A DNA stretch of 31,313 bases from Bog-877 sp049518775 (GTDB lineage: Bacteria; Chloroflexota; Dormibacteria; Aeolococcales; Bog-877), in contig JBEKRL010000015.1 of NCBI GenBank assembly GCA_049518775.1, forward strand, positions 1 through 31,313, read 5' to 3'. The notes under the pieces were generated by a model. It was not told where the DNA came from. It did not search any database and worked only from the letters and a program-made list of their open reading frames with translations. Below are positions 1 through 7,746 of the stretch, one piece after another (the stretch's first letter is position 1; the number at the start of each line of letters is the position of its first letter). The translations under genes and the position numbers were made by a program.

Positions 1-243
1 TGGTGGTGCCGACCCCCAGGTCGAAGGCCTTCGCATCCAAGCCCGGCGCCGCGGGCCCGACCCCTTCCGCGCCCTTCCAGGGCAGCCTGCGTGCGGCTCC
101 GCGGTGCCGCCAGGTCTCAGGGACCTGCCCAGAGGCGGGGCCGACCAAGGCCGGACTCTCCTTCGCGGCAGACGGGTCGGGTTGCCTGGCATGTAAAGTG
201 ATGCGCCGAGTCGGCCCGGACTCACGACTTCCGGCCGATTCAA

Positions 244-318
244 GGGGCCGTGGCGCAGCGGGAGCGCGCTTCCTTGGCATGGAAGAGGTCGCGGGTTCGA
301 TTCCCGCCGGCTCCACCA
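244..318 (+). tRNA. tRNA-Ala (anticodon GGC)
   Basis: A complete cloverleaf can be folded. The acceptor strand GGGGCCG (244-250) pairs with CGGCTCC (308-314), the D-arm is flanked by GCGC repeats, and the anticodon stem CTTCC/GGAAG encloses loop TTGGCAT with anticodon GGC, which reads GCC alanine codons. The T-arm holds GGTTCGATTCC. A discriminator A is followed by an encoded CCA (316-318). A TAAAGT hexamer at 194-199 could be its -10 box, but no convincing -35 is seen. Bases 1-243 hold no gene I can support. Confidence 0.96.
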
Positions 319-490
319 CCCGGTTTCCTGGCCGGCGAGGTCCGACCATGGGAATCCACTCTCAGAGCCACCGCCTCAACGGGCTGCTCGCACCCGGCCC
401 GGTAAGGCCGGTCAACGATCGACACTGCACCGTTAACGTCCGGCCAGCGACAATTCCACGAGCAACCGCTCGGGGAACGGGAGGACACAG

Positions 491-1741
491 ATGCGCTGGA
501 CCATGCCGTCAGACCGCCTACCGGAAGCTTGGTACAACGTGGTTCCGGACCTTCCCGAGCCCCTGCAGGCGCCGCTGCACCCGGGAACCCGCGAGCCGGC
601 GACCCCAGACCTGCTGTCCCCGCTCTTCCCCATGGCGCTGATCGGCCAGGAAGTCTCGTTGGAAAGCTACATCGACATCCCTGGCGAGGTGCTGGACATC
701 CTGCGGCTGTGGCGGCCCACCCCGCTGGTCCGGGCACGCCGCCTGGAGCAGGCGCTGGAAACCCCGGCCCGGATCTACTTCAAGGATGAGTCGGTCTCAC
801 CGGCCGGCTCGCACAAGCCCAACACCGCTGTCCCCCAGGCCTTCTACAACAAGGGCGAGGGGGTCAAGCGCCTCACCACCGAGACCGGCGCCGGGCAGTG
901 GGGCAGCGCCCTCTGCTACGCGTGCTCGCTCTTCGGGCTGGAGTGCAAGGTCTACATGGTCCGTGCCTCCTACCAGCAGAAGCCCTACCGGCGGGTGATG
1001 ATGGAGACCTGGGGCGGCCAGGTCGTGCCCTCCCCCGTCGACGACCCCGACCACCCCGGCTCCCTGGGGTTCGCCATCACGGACGCGGTCCGGGACGCGG
1101 TCGGCAGAGAGGACTCCCACTACTCCCTGGGATCGGTGCTGAACCACGTCCTCCTCCACCAGACCGTGATCGGTCTGGAGGCCAAGGAGCAGCTCCAGCT
1201 CGCCGGCGAGGAGAGGCCCGATCTGGTCATCGGCTGCGTCGGCGGGGGCTCCAACTTCGGCGGCCTGGCGCTCCCCTTCGTGACCGACGCCGAGGTGGAG
1301 CTGCTGGCGGTCGAGCCCTCCGTCTGCCCCACGCTCACCCGGGGCAAGTTCGAATACGACTTCGGCGACAGCGCGGGCCTGACTCCGCTGCTGGCCATGT
1401 ACAGCCTGGGCCACGACTTCGTCCCGCCCTCCATCCACGCCGGCGGGCTCCGCTACCACGGCGCCGCCCCGATCATCTCCAACCTGGTCAAGGCGGGGCG
1501 GATGCGGGCCACCGCCTATCCCCAGGGCAAGGTCTTCGAGGCGGCGATCCAGTTCGCCCGGACCCAGGGCCCCATTCCCGCTCCAGAGACCGCCCACGCC
1601 ATCCGGGCCACCATCGACGAGGCGGTGCGGGCCAGGGAGGAGGGCAAGGAGCGGGTCATCCTGTTCGGCTACTCGGGCCACGGTCTGCTCGACCTCCAGG
1701 CCTACGACGACTACCTCTCGGGCCGCCTCCCGGCCGAGTAG
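491..1741 (+). CDS. TrpB2-type tryptophan synthase beta chain (PLP enzyme)
   Basis: This 416-residue cytoplasmic enzyme belongs to the TrpB2-like branch of fold-type II PLP enzymes, which condense serine (or phosphoserine) with indole to make tryptophan. The PLP lysine lies in GSHKPNTA (K109), the substrate loop ETGAGQWGSA at 131-140, and the phosphate-binding loop GGGSNFGG at 251-258. The long N-terminus before the PLP lysine and the length are typical of TrpB2 rather than of TrpB1. The start ATG follows GGGAGG (479-484) by six bases. No trpA is nearby, which is usual for TrpB2; it may act as a stand-alone indole-salvage synthase. It lies 170 bases after tRNA-Ala and ends 13 bases before a strong hairpin. 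Family assignment is firm, physiological role inferred. Confidence 0.93.
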   Translation: MRWTMPSDRLPEAWYNVVPDLPEPLQAPLHPGTREPATPDLLSPLFPMALIGQEVSLESYIDIPGEVLDILRLWRPTPLVRARRLEQALETPARIYFKDESVSPAGSHKPNTAVPQAFYNKGEGVKRLTTETGAGQWGSALCYACSLFGLECKVYMVRASYQQKPYRRVMMETWGGQVVPSPVDDPDHPGSLGFAITDAVRDAVGREDSHYSLGSVLNHVLLHQTVIGLEAKEQLQLAGEERPDLVIGCVGGGSNFGGLALPFVTDAEVELLAVEPSVCPTLTRGKFEYDFGDSAGLTPLLAMYSLGHDFVPPSIHAGGLRYHGAAPIISNLVKAGRMRATAYPQGKVFEAAIQFARTQGPIPAPETAHAIRATIDEAVRAREEGKERVILFGYSGHGLLDLQAYDDYLSGRLPAE

Positions 1742-1753
1742 GCCGGATCGGCT

Positions 1754-1787
1754 GGAGGCGCCCCGCTGACGCGGCGGGGCCGCCTCC
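1754..1787. terminator. strong GC hairpin between convergent genes
   Basis: GGAGGCG-CCCCGC (1754-1766) pairs with GCGGGG-CCGCCTCC (1774-1787): about 13 base pairs with one bulged base and a 7-base loop. It starts 13 bases after the trpB2-like stop codon and lies between that gene and the convergent HIT gene. No U-tract follows, so it is either an atypical intrinsic terminator or a 3'-end stabilising stem. Confidence 0.6.
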
Positions 1788-1926
1788 AACGTGGCTCCGG
1801 CGGCCGTCCCTGCCGCGCAACTCGTCGCGCCCGCTCGCGCTAGGGTCGAGGTGGCGCCCGGCGCCTCGCGCCCTGGGGCCTAACGGCGCCTGACCGGCCG
1901 GTCCACCAGCCCTGTGGCGCGTCCGG

Positions 1927-2433
1927 TCAGGCCCACTCCGGGTGCGCCTGGAAGGCGCCTCTGAGCCTCGACGCGGTCACCTCGAGGTGCTCGGGGACCA
2001 CCTTGAGGTCGGCCAGGACAGGCATGAAGTTGGTGTCACCGTTCCAGCGGGGTACCAGGTGGAAGTGGAGGTGGCTATCGATCCCGGCCCCGGCGGCGCG
2101 GCCCTGGTTCCAGCCGCCATTCAGCCCCTCGCAACCGAGCTCGGCCTGGAGCACCCTGGTGGCCAGCTTCAGTTCGTCGATGACGGCTCCCAACTCGGCG
2201 GACTCCAGCTCCGCCAGCTCGCCCCCGTGCCGCTCCGGTGCCACCATGACGTGCCCGGGGTTGTAGGGGAAGCGATTGAGCATGCAGAGCGCCATCGGAC
2301 GGCGGTGAACAACCAGGCCACCACCTCCCTCTCCTGCCTGAAAAGCGGTGCAGAAGATGCACCCCCCGGAGTCCGCGCCCAGCTGGGCCTTGCCTATGTA
2401 GGCCATCCGCCAAGGTGCCCAGAGCGTCTCCAT
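1927..2433 (-). CDS. HIT-family protein, Ap4A phosphorylase-like
   Basis: A 168-residue cytoplasmic HIT-domain protein. It carries a CIFC pair (C25, C28) near the N-terminus and the histidine triad HLHFHLVPRW at 121-130, whose central histidine is the nucleophile attacking a nucleotide phosphate. The N-terminal METLWAPWRM and the CIFC are shared with actinobacterial Ap4A phosphorylases (the Rv2613c type), which split Ap4A with phosphate. A hydrolase role is also possible. The ATG at 2433 is chosen because GGGAGGTGG lies just upstream; the reading frame stays open for 67 more codons, but that stretch is antisense to the bS22 gene. It is convergent with the TrpB2 gene and divergent from bS22. 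Confidence 0.9.
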   Translation of the reverse strand: METLWAPWRMAYIGKAQLGADSGGCIFCTAFQAGEGGGGLVVHRRPMALCMLNRFPYNPGHVMVAPERHGGELAELESAELGAVIDELKLATRVLQAELGCEGLNGGWNQGRAAGAGIDSHLHFHLVPRWNGDTNFMPVLADLKVVPEHLEVTASRLRGAFQAHPEWA

Positions 2434-2459
2434 GCCACCTCCCGTTGAGCTCGCCCAGT

Positions 2460-2488
2460 TTGACGACGTGTACTGCATCGAGTAGACT
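2460..2488 (+). promoter_or_regulatory. probable sigma-A promoter for bS22 gene
   Basis: TTGACG (2460-2465) and TAGACT (2483-2488) are separated by exactly 17 bases, about 80 bases upstream of the bS22 start codon. The -10 region is nearly self-complementary (TAGTCT on the other strand at 2489-2484), so it could also serve the divergent HIT gene, although no -35 is seen in that direction. Confidence 0.6.
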
Positions 2489-2569
2489 ACCCCGGTCACG
2501 GGCTGAAGGCTGCTTCCGGCTTTCTCCCCTTCCGCTGCCCTTCGGGCTCTTTCCGAGGTCTTCTTCTTC

Positions 2570-2665
2570 GTGGGATCGGTGATCAAGAAGCGGCGCAAGA
2601 AGATGCGCAAGCACAAGCACAAGAAGATGCTCAAGAAGACCAGATGGCAGCGTCGCGGCGCCTGA
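2570..2665 (+). CDS. bS22 / AURKAIP1-COX24-domain small ribosomal protein
   Basis: A 31-codon gene with GTG start and TGA stop. The product begins MGSVIKKRRKKMRKHKHKKM and ends with a TRWQRR segment, closely resembling the actinobacterial ribosomal protein bS22 (COX24_C family), a very basic peptide described at the small-subunit rRNA core in mycobacterial ribosomes. About half its residues are Lys, Arg or His. GAGG at 2555-2558 lies 11 bases before the GTG, and a good promoter lies upstream. It lies between the divergent HIT gene and tRNA-Ala(CGC). A non-coding explanation is unlikely because the match covers the whole length. Confidence 0.9.
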   Translation: MGSVIKKRRKKMRKHKHKKMLKKTRWQRRGA

Positions 2666-2686
2666 TCCCCTAACCTCCCGCCAGAG

Positions 2687-2715
2687 TTCGGCGCCTGCCG
2701 ACGCCTCGATATACT
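2687..2715 (+). promoter_or_regulatory. probable promoter of tRNA-Ala(CGC)
   Basis: TATACT at 2710-2715 is a near-consensus -10 box ending 11 bases before the mature tRNA. TTCGGC at 2687-2692 is a weak -35 with 17-base spacing. Confidence 0.5.
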
Positions 2716-2726
2716 TGGTCGCCCTC

Positions 2727-2799
2727 GGGGCGATAGCTCAGCTGGGAGAGCGCTGCCCTCGCACGGCAGAGGTCAGGGGTTCGAATCCCCTTCGCTCCA
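2727..2799 (+). tRNA. tRNA-Ala (anticodon CGC)
   Basis: Acceptor GGGGCGA (2727-2733) pairs with TCGCTCC (2792-2798). Anticodon stem CTGCC/GGCAG encloses CTCGCAC with anticodon CGC, reading GCG. The T-arm is AGGGG-TTCGAAT-CCCCT. The discriminator A is followed by CAC, so CCA is not encoded, unlike in tRNA-Ala(GGC) 2.4 kb upstream. Confidence 0.96.
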
Positions 2800-2866
2800 C
2801 ACCGCCAGGCTCAAACCAAAGTCGGCCGGGCTCCCATCAGCGGCTGCCCCGCACCCGGCGGGACGT

Positions 2867-3487
2867 TCAACCGCGTGCGTCCTGAGTGGGGCCGGGCATG
2901 GTGGCGTCGATGATGGCGTGGACCGCCCGCAGGTACGCCCCCACGTCCGCCAGAGGGTCCCAAGCCTGCTGGAGGATGAAGCCCTGGAACAGGGCGAGGT
3001 AGACCCGGGTCAGCGCCTCGGGCTCGACCTCCAGGGGCAGGGCTCCTTGACGCTGGGCGTCGCGGAGATACCCCACCAGCAGGCGCCGCTGCAGGGCGCC
3101 ACGGCGCACCACGGCCCGCAGGCGCTCGTGGTGGACGGCTTCGGCCCAGACCTGCACCCCAACCCGCCGGCGCTGCCGTTCGTCGGGGTCGGTCAGCCAC
3201 CCGAGGTAGAGATCCGCCAGGCGGTGGAGGCCCAGGCGAGGGTCAGCAGCGCTCAGCGCCTCGCCGATGAGCTCGGCCTCTCGGGCGTGGCGCTGCTCGG
3301 CGATGGCCTCGACGATGTCCTCCTTCGAGGCGAAGTACCGGTAAACGGCCCCGGCACTGAGGCCGGACTCATCGAAGATGTCCTGCATCGAGGTGCGGTG
3401 GAATCCGGCCCGGTCGAAGCAGATGAGGGCGGCGGCAAGGATCTGCTGGCGCCGGGCGGCCAGGTGCTCGGGCGAGACCTTGGGCAT
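2867..3487 (-). CDS. TetR/AcrR-family transcriptional repressor
   Basis: A 206-residue cytoplasmic DNA-binding protein. Residues about 10-60 form the TetR helix-turn-helix, including QILAAALICFDRAGFHRTSM and AGAVYRYFASKEDIVEAI. The rest is a helical ligand-binding and dimerisation domain with no recognisable ligand signature. The ATG at 3487 is preceded by GAGGAG about eight bases upstream; the frame continues 74 codons further, but without family similarity. It is divergent from an O-methyltransferase gene, and the 187-base gap contains a short palindrome over the methyltransferase promoter. This arrangement suggests that it represses the methyltransferase and perhaps itself. The inducer is unknown. 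Confidence 0.9.
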   Translation of the reverse strand: MPKVSPEHLAARRQQILAAALICFDRAGFHRTSMQDIFDESGLSAGAVYRYFASKEDIVEAIAEQRHAREAELIGEALSAADPRLGLHRLADLYLGWLTDPDERQRRRVGVQVWAEAVHHERLRAVVRRGALQRRLLVGYLRDAQRQGALPLEVEPEALTRVYLALFQGFILQQAWDPLADVGAYLRAVHAIIDATMPGPTQDARG

Positions 3488-3645
3488 CCGCCTGCTCCTC
3501 AGGACCGCCGCAGGACGCGCGCGGCCTCCTCGCCCCCCTTGGGGCCGCGAACTGGTTCCGGCGCCCCACCGACGTCGGTCAACATCCGGGACGGCGCTCC
3601 GGGTGCCTCTGGGCCAGTAGCGCTCACCGGACCATCGTAATACAA

Positions 3646-3659
3646 AACGAGGCTTCGTT
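3646..3659. promoter_or_regulatory. candidate TetR operator palindrome
   Basis: AACGA (3646-3650) and TCGTT (3655-3659) form inverted arms around GGCT. The site is only two bases upstream of the putative -10 box of the methyltransferase gene, in the AT-rich intergenic stretch shared with the tetR-like gene. A repressor bound here would block RNA polymerase. Five-base arms are short for a TetR site, so this is a proposal. Confidence 0.4.
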
Positions 3660-3660
3660 C

Positions 3661-3666
3661 TATATT
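3661..3666 (+). promoter_or_regulatory. -10 box, possibly of a leaderless transcript
   Basis: TATATT at 3661-3666 is a strong -10 match in a GC-rich region. Normal spacing puts the transcription start at about 3673, only a couple of bases from the ATG at 3675. This implies a leaderless mRNA, which is common in actinobacteria. The GAGGG directly against the ATG is too close to act as a Shine-Dalgarno site. No good -35 is seen. Confidence 0.4.
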
Positions 3667-3674
3667 CTTGAGGG

Positions 3675-4568
3675 ATGGCCTCCTCTCCGAGTTTCACGGC
3701 CGAGACCATGGCCCTGCAGCGTTCCTTCGAATCTCACCGTCCGCCGGCCCAGCGGCTGTTCAGCGACCCCTTCGCTGATGCCTTCCTGCGCCCCAGGCTG
3801 CGGATGCTGGCCGTCGCCAGCGGCGTGCCGGTCCTCCGCCGCCTGGTCACCGGCGTCTACGACGCGATCGGCGGACCAGGACCGCGTCCGTCAGCGATCC
3901 TCCGGACCAGGGTCATCGACGATGCGCTGCGCGACGCATCCCCAGCTCTCGGGCAATGCGTCTTGCTCGGAGCCGGATATGACACCCGCGCCCACCGTCT
4001 GGCCGCGCTCGCCGGCATGCAGGTCTTCGAGGTCGACCGCCCGGTTACCCAGCAGGCCAAACGCGCCATCGTCGATCGTCTGGGTCTGACCAGCGACCAC
4101 GTCACCTACGTGGCCATCGACTTCGAGCGCGACGATCTCAGCTCACGGCTCGTAGCTGCCGGGTTCGACCGGACGGTCCCCACCACGTTCTTGTGGGAGG
4201 GCGTGACCCAGTACCTGACGGGAGCGGCGGTCGACTCGACCCTCTCCGCAGTGCGCGGCCTCGCCGGAGGAGGGGGCGTTCTCACCATGACCTACGTCGA
4301 CGCCCGCGCCCTCGGCGCCGCCAGCCCGTTCCCGGAGGCCCGTCGCTGGGTTCGTGCCGTGGCACGCGCCGGTGAGCCGTGGACGTTCGGGCTCCTTCCC
4401 GGCGACGTGCCGGCCTTCTTCGCCGATCGCGGCTTCGTGCTGGTCCGGGACCTGTCGACGCTCGACGCCGGCCGGCAACTCTCGAGATCAGAGAGGCCCC
4501 GCCTGGCGGGCTCCGCCCTCTACCGGGTCACCGTCGCCGAGATCGCCGGCGCCGCTCGGCTGCCGTGA
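3675..4568 (+). CDS. class I SAM-dependent O-methyltransferase (LCM/TIGR00027-like)
   Basis: A 297-residue cytoplasmic methyltransferase of the leucine carboxyl methyltransferase-like family that is expanded in actinobacteria. The SAM-binding motif GAGYDTRAHRL is at 99-109, the acidic strand FEVDRP at 118-123 and the family motif FLWEGVTQYL at 172-181. The N-terminal AETMALQRSFESHRPP is also typical. The substrate cannot be read from sequence; relatives include polyketide and other O-methyltransferases. ATG 3675 is chosen from the promoter position; ATG 3708 is an alternative. The divergent TetR-type regulator suggests induction by a small molecule. Confidence 0.88.
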   Translation: MASSPSFTAETMALQRSFESHRPPAQRLFSDPFADAFLRPRLRMLAVASGVPVLRRLVTGVYDAIGGPGPRPSAILRTRVIDDALRDASPALGQCVLLGAGYDTRAHRLAALAGMQVFEVDRPVTQQAKRAIVDRLGLTSDHVTYVAIDFERDDLSSRLVAAGFDRTVPTTFLWEGVTQYLTGAAVDSTLSAVRGLAGGGGVLTMTYVDARALGAASPFPEARRWVRAVARAGEPWTFGLLPGDVPAFFADRGFVLVRDLSTLDAGRQLSRSERPRLAGSALYRVTVAEIAGAARLP

Positions 4569-4722
4569 TGGCCCACCCCGGCACGCCCCCCAACCTCTGG
4601 TGCCTCCCGGGGTGCGGAGAACGGGCGCGGCAGCGCGGGCGGGAAGCCGTCATCGGGGCGGCACCGCAGATGCTTGGGCGTACCCTGGCCGCAGTGCCAG
4701 GGCCCAGCGGTCATGTCCAGAG

Positions 4723-5283
4723 ATGATTCTCACGGTTGCCTACCCGATCGAGACCGCGCGCCTGCTGCTGCGGCCCTACACCGAGGCGGACCTTGAGGAT
4801 GTCCTCGCCATCGAGTCGCGGCCCGACGTGGCCCGATACCTGTACTGGGAGCCCCGCAGCCGCGCCCAGGTGCAGATGGCCCTGCTCAGGCGCTTCCCGC
4901 CGCCCCCGATGGACTCTGAGGGGCAGGTCCTGGAGCTGGCCATGGAGCACCGAGAGGCCGGCGTCGTGATCGGACAGATGCTGCTCTTCCTGCGGAGCTT
5001 GGAACACCGCCAAGGTGAGTTGGGCTTCGTCCTCCACCCCGACTACCAGCACCAGGGACTCGCCTCCGAGGGAGCTCGTGAGATGCTCAGGTTGGCCTTC
5101 CAAGAGCTGGAACTGCACCGGGTGTGCGGTCGCTGCGACCGCCGAAATCGGGCCTCGGTGGCGGTGATGGAGCGGCTGGGGATGCGACGCGAGGCCCATC
5201 TGGTCCAGAACGAGTGGGTCAAGGGGGAATGGACCGACGAGATCATCTGCGCCATCCTGGCCGACCAATGGCGGGGCAGGTGA
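4723..5283 (+). CDS. GNAT N-acetyltransferase (RimJ/RimL-like)
   Basis: A 186-residue acetyl-CoA-dependent acyltransferase. The start resembles RimJ/RimL-type enzymes (IETARLLLRPYTEADLEDV), and the acetyl-CoA pyrophosphate loop is in HPDYQHQGLASEGAREMLRL. The later RNRASVAVMERLGMRREAHL is the characteristic C-terminal GNAT segment. The substrate may be a protein N-terminus or a small amine such as an antibiotic; sequence does not tell. The ATG at 4723 fits the family start. Only a weak ribosome binding site precedes it, and the 154 bases after the methyltransferase hold no clear promoter, so the two may share a transcript. Confidence 0.88.
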   Translation: MILTVAYPIETARLLLRPYTEADLEDVLAIESRPDVARYLYWEPRSRAQVQMALLRRFPPPPMDSEGQVLELAMEHREAGVVIGQMLLFLRSLEHRQGELGFVLHPDYQHQGLASEGAREMLRLAFQELELHRVCGRCDRRNRASVAVMERLGMRREAHLVQNEWVKGEWTDEIICAILADQWRGR

Positions 5284-5335
5284 CCTGACTGCGGCTGAGC
5301 CTCCAGCATCCCCGGCCGTCCCGGCAGCCGAATAG

Positions 5336-6176
5336 GCCAGCGCTACCGCCGCCCAGCACATCGCCCCTCTGCAATCCGAGGGGCGGCAGCTCCTTGAGGC
5401 AGCGGAGCTGGCCGGCCTGGAAGCTTCCATCCCCAGATGCCCGGGCTGGCAGGTTCGGGACCTGGTCCATCATCTGGGAGGTGTCCATCTCCGGGCCGCA
5501 GCCCGGGTGGCGGAGCGCCGGACCATCCCGATGCCTGACCCTGAGCGCGAGGCCCTGATGGCCGCGGGGCCGGGGACCCGACGCTGCTCTCCTCGCCCTT
5601 CGCCAGCCATCGCGAGCTGATCCCGGCACTGCGGTCCTCTTCTCCCGACGCCTTTCTCTGGAGCTTCCCCCGGCCGCTCACCGCTCGCGTCCTGGGCAGG
5701 CCGCCAGGACCACCAACCGAGATCCACCGAACCGACGCCGAGGCCGTGGCCGGGCACTCGATCGCCGTGCCGGGGCTCAGCCCTCGCGATGGGATCTAGG
5801 AGATGCTGGTCGGATCGACGGCCAGGAGGCTGGAGGTCGGGAGCGGGGTACCGCGCCGACTCCGGCTCTCCCCCACCGTCTCCGAGCTGGCCCAGCTGGT
5901 GTCGATCAGACCCGACGGCAGCCATTCCCGCCGGGGCAGCGGACCTGCCGCCCGCACCGCCCGAGGCAACTCCTCCGACCGCCACCGCTGCTCTGGAGCC
6001 GGATCCCCGCGGAGCGGCCGGACCTCAGCGGGGACCGCTCCCTGCTCGAGCTCTGGCGCCGGCTGGTCCAGGTGCGCTGGCGACCTCCACCACCCCACCT
6101 CAGCGCTCGGCGACCGTCCCGCGCTGGGCCAGGCGCGAGTTCCCGACCCCACCCGGCAGCAGCAGCCCAGCCTTAG
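5336..6176 (+). pseudogene. decayed mycothiol-dependent maleylpyruvate isomerase family gene
   Basis: Three consecutive reading frames together spell one MDMPI-like (DinB-fold, TIGR03083-type) protein. Frame 2, 5336 to about 5570, gives AAELAGLEASIPRCPGW followed by QVRDLVHHLGG. Frame 1, about 5575-5980, gives EIHRTDAEAVAG, a DGI segment cut by TAG 5797-5799, and then LAQLVSIRPDG. Frame 3, about 5985-6176, gives LLWSRIPAERPDLSGDRSLL and ELWRRLVQVRW. So there are two frameshifts (near 5570 and 5960-5985), an in-frame stop and no usable start codon. Intact relatives are mycothiol-linked isomerases or uncharacterised metal enzymes of actinobacteria. Its 3' end overlaps the convergent AAA+ gene by four bases. 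Several lesions make sequencing error an unlikely sole cause. Confidence 0.8.
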
Positions 6177-7516
6177 CTGAGCGCCCCGGAGCTGAGCGCC
6201 CCAGCCGAGTCCTCGAGGTTGGCGAAGTAGGCAGATACCGCGTGGTCGAGCAGCTCTGGGGTGAGGCGGGGCTCAACCCCGAAGTAGGAGGCGGCGTTAA
6301 CCAGGTGGTCGAGGATGTCCCTGGGCTCGCAGCCATGCAGGGGTCGGCCCGCCTTGCGGTAGTGCTCCTCGATCAGGTAGCCAACCGCCGCCGGATCGTA
6401 CTCCACGCCTACCAACTCGCATACGCGCCTGAAGATCCGCCCGTACTCGATCACGGTCGGGTCGGGGACCTCGACCTTGTAGCGGATCCGGCGGAGGAAG
6501 GCCTCGTCCACCAACTCCCTGGGCTTCAGGTTGGTGGAGAGGATCAGGACCTCGGTGAAGGGGACCATCACGGTGGTGCCGGCCCGGCCGACGTTGAGAT
6601 AGTCGAAGCCGGCCTCGAGGGGGACGATGAGCCGGTTGAGCAGGTCCTGGGGGCTGACGTGCTGGCGGCCGAAATCGTCCACCAGGAAGAGGCCACCATT
6701 GGCCTTGAGCTGAAGCGGGGCCTCGTAGAAGCCCATCCGAGGGTCGAAGCTGAGCTCCAGCTCGCTTCCCGTCAGCTCCCCGCCGGCCCGCACCACCGGC
6801 CTGGAGCAGAGCGCCCAGCGGGTGTCGTGGGCGGGCAGGTCGACCGCCACCGGGCGGTGGTGAATGGGGTCGAATATGCGAATCACCTCGCCCTTCACGT
6901 AGATGGCGTGGGGGACGAATATGGCGTCGCCGAGGAGGGTGGCACACGCCTCGGCGATGCTGCTCTTGCCGTTGCCGGGTGGCCCGTACAGGAAGATCGA
7001 TTGTCGAGAGCCGAGCGCCGGGCCGAGCCGGTTGAGCACACTCGGGGGCAGCACCAGGTGATCGAGGGCCGCGCGCAGCAGTTGGTGGGTGACCGGGTAG
7101 TTGCTCCGGCCCTGATGACGAGCCACGGCCGCGTAGACCTCGAGCGGCACCGGCGCCGGGCCCGCGTACTGGTTGACGTCGATCAGCTCCTTCGCCCGCT
7201 CCCGGCCGGCCCGGCTGATGGCGTACTGGAGCCCGTCGGCGAAGTCGCCCTGCCCCAGGGCGCCCCGGATCCCGGTGGTGGAGACGTATCCCTCGTCGGC
7301 GAGGAACTTGAGGGAGGCGCCGACGATGTTCCAGGGCAGGCAAACCTGGCGGGCGACGTCCCGGCCCAGCATTGCCCCGTTGTAGTAGACGGCCTTGAGG
7401 ACCAGGTCGGCGATGAACGCGGCCGGGATCCCGGCCTCCTTGGGACTCTGAGGGACGGGCGGAAACCCAATGTGGGTCCGCTGGGGGGTGGCGACTGCCA
7501 TGGCGGCTGCGGACAT
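6173..7516 (-). CDS. winged-helix AAA+ ATPase (MoxR-like)
   Basis: About 447 residues. The N-terminal part (roughly residues 25-120) looks like a winged helix, with the segment GRDVARQVCLPWNIVGASLK and a later YAISRAGRERAKEL. An AAA+ core follows: Walker A GPPGNGKSS (178-186), Walker B LFLVDD (276-281), sensor-1 STN (327-329) and an arginine-rich FLRRIRYK (340-347). The closest general family is MoxR-like AAA+ ATPases; homologues are mostly annotated just as ATPases, and I do not know the function. The start is uncertain: ATG 7516 is the choice closest to recognisable similarity, while ATG 7582, 7600 and 7705 are in frame but lack convincing ribosome binding sites. It is divergent from the penicillin-binding protein gene. 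Confidence 0.8.
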   Translation of the reverse strand: MSAAAMAVATPQRTHIGFPPVPQSPKEAGIPAAFIADLVLKAVYYNGAMLGRDVARQVCLPWNIVGASLKFLADEGYVSTTGIRGALGQGDFADGLQYAISRAGRERAKELIDVNQYAGPAPVPLEVYAAVARHQGRSNYPVTHQLLRAALDHLVLPPSVLNRLGPALGSRQSIFLYGPPGNGKSSIAEACATLLGDAIFVPHAIYVKGEVIRIFDPIHHRPVAVDLPAHDTRWALCSRPVVRAGGELTGSELELSFDPRMGFYEAPLQLKANGGLFLVDDFGRQHVSPQDLLNRLIVPLEAGFDYLNVGRAGTTVMVPFTEVLILSTNLKPRELVDEAFLRRIRYKVEVPDPTVIEYGRIFRRVCELVGVEYDPAAVGYLIEEHYRKAGRPLHGCEPRDILDHLVNAASYFGVEPRLTPELLDHAVSAYFANLEDSAGALSSGALS

Positions 7517-7702
7517 CGTCAATGAGCTCAACTTATGGCTCGGGAACCTCTCCCGGACTGGATGCTGAGCGGAGTCTGACATCGGGTCCGCGTAACTCAT
7601 CCCCGGCCGGACGCGTATTTGCAGGGTCGTGAGGCTCTCGCCACCAACCCGTAACCGGACCTTGACCCGAGCTCGCCCGGGGGGGCCAGCTGGGGAGCCT
7701 GG

Positions 7703-7708
7703 CATAAT
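7703..7708 (+). promoter_or_regulatory. possible -10 box of the penicillin-binding protein gene
   Basis: CATAAT at 7703-7708 lies 38 bases upstream of the PBP start codon in GC-rich DNA. No -35 hexamer is recognisable at 16-18 base spacing. Confidence 0.35.
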
Positions 7709-7746
7709 CGCTGGTCTGAGGATCCGAGGCCGAAATTCGTGAGCTG

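Noticed and set aside
3..641. 212-codon frame running through tRNA-Ala and the TrpB2 start
   Set aside because: It passes straight through a complete tRNA gene and has no coherent protein sequence.
5789..7525. 578-codon plus-strand frame opposite the AAA+ gene
   Set aside because: It is antisense to motif-bearing AAA+ sequence, has no recognisable domain, and its length is expected from very high GC content.
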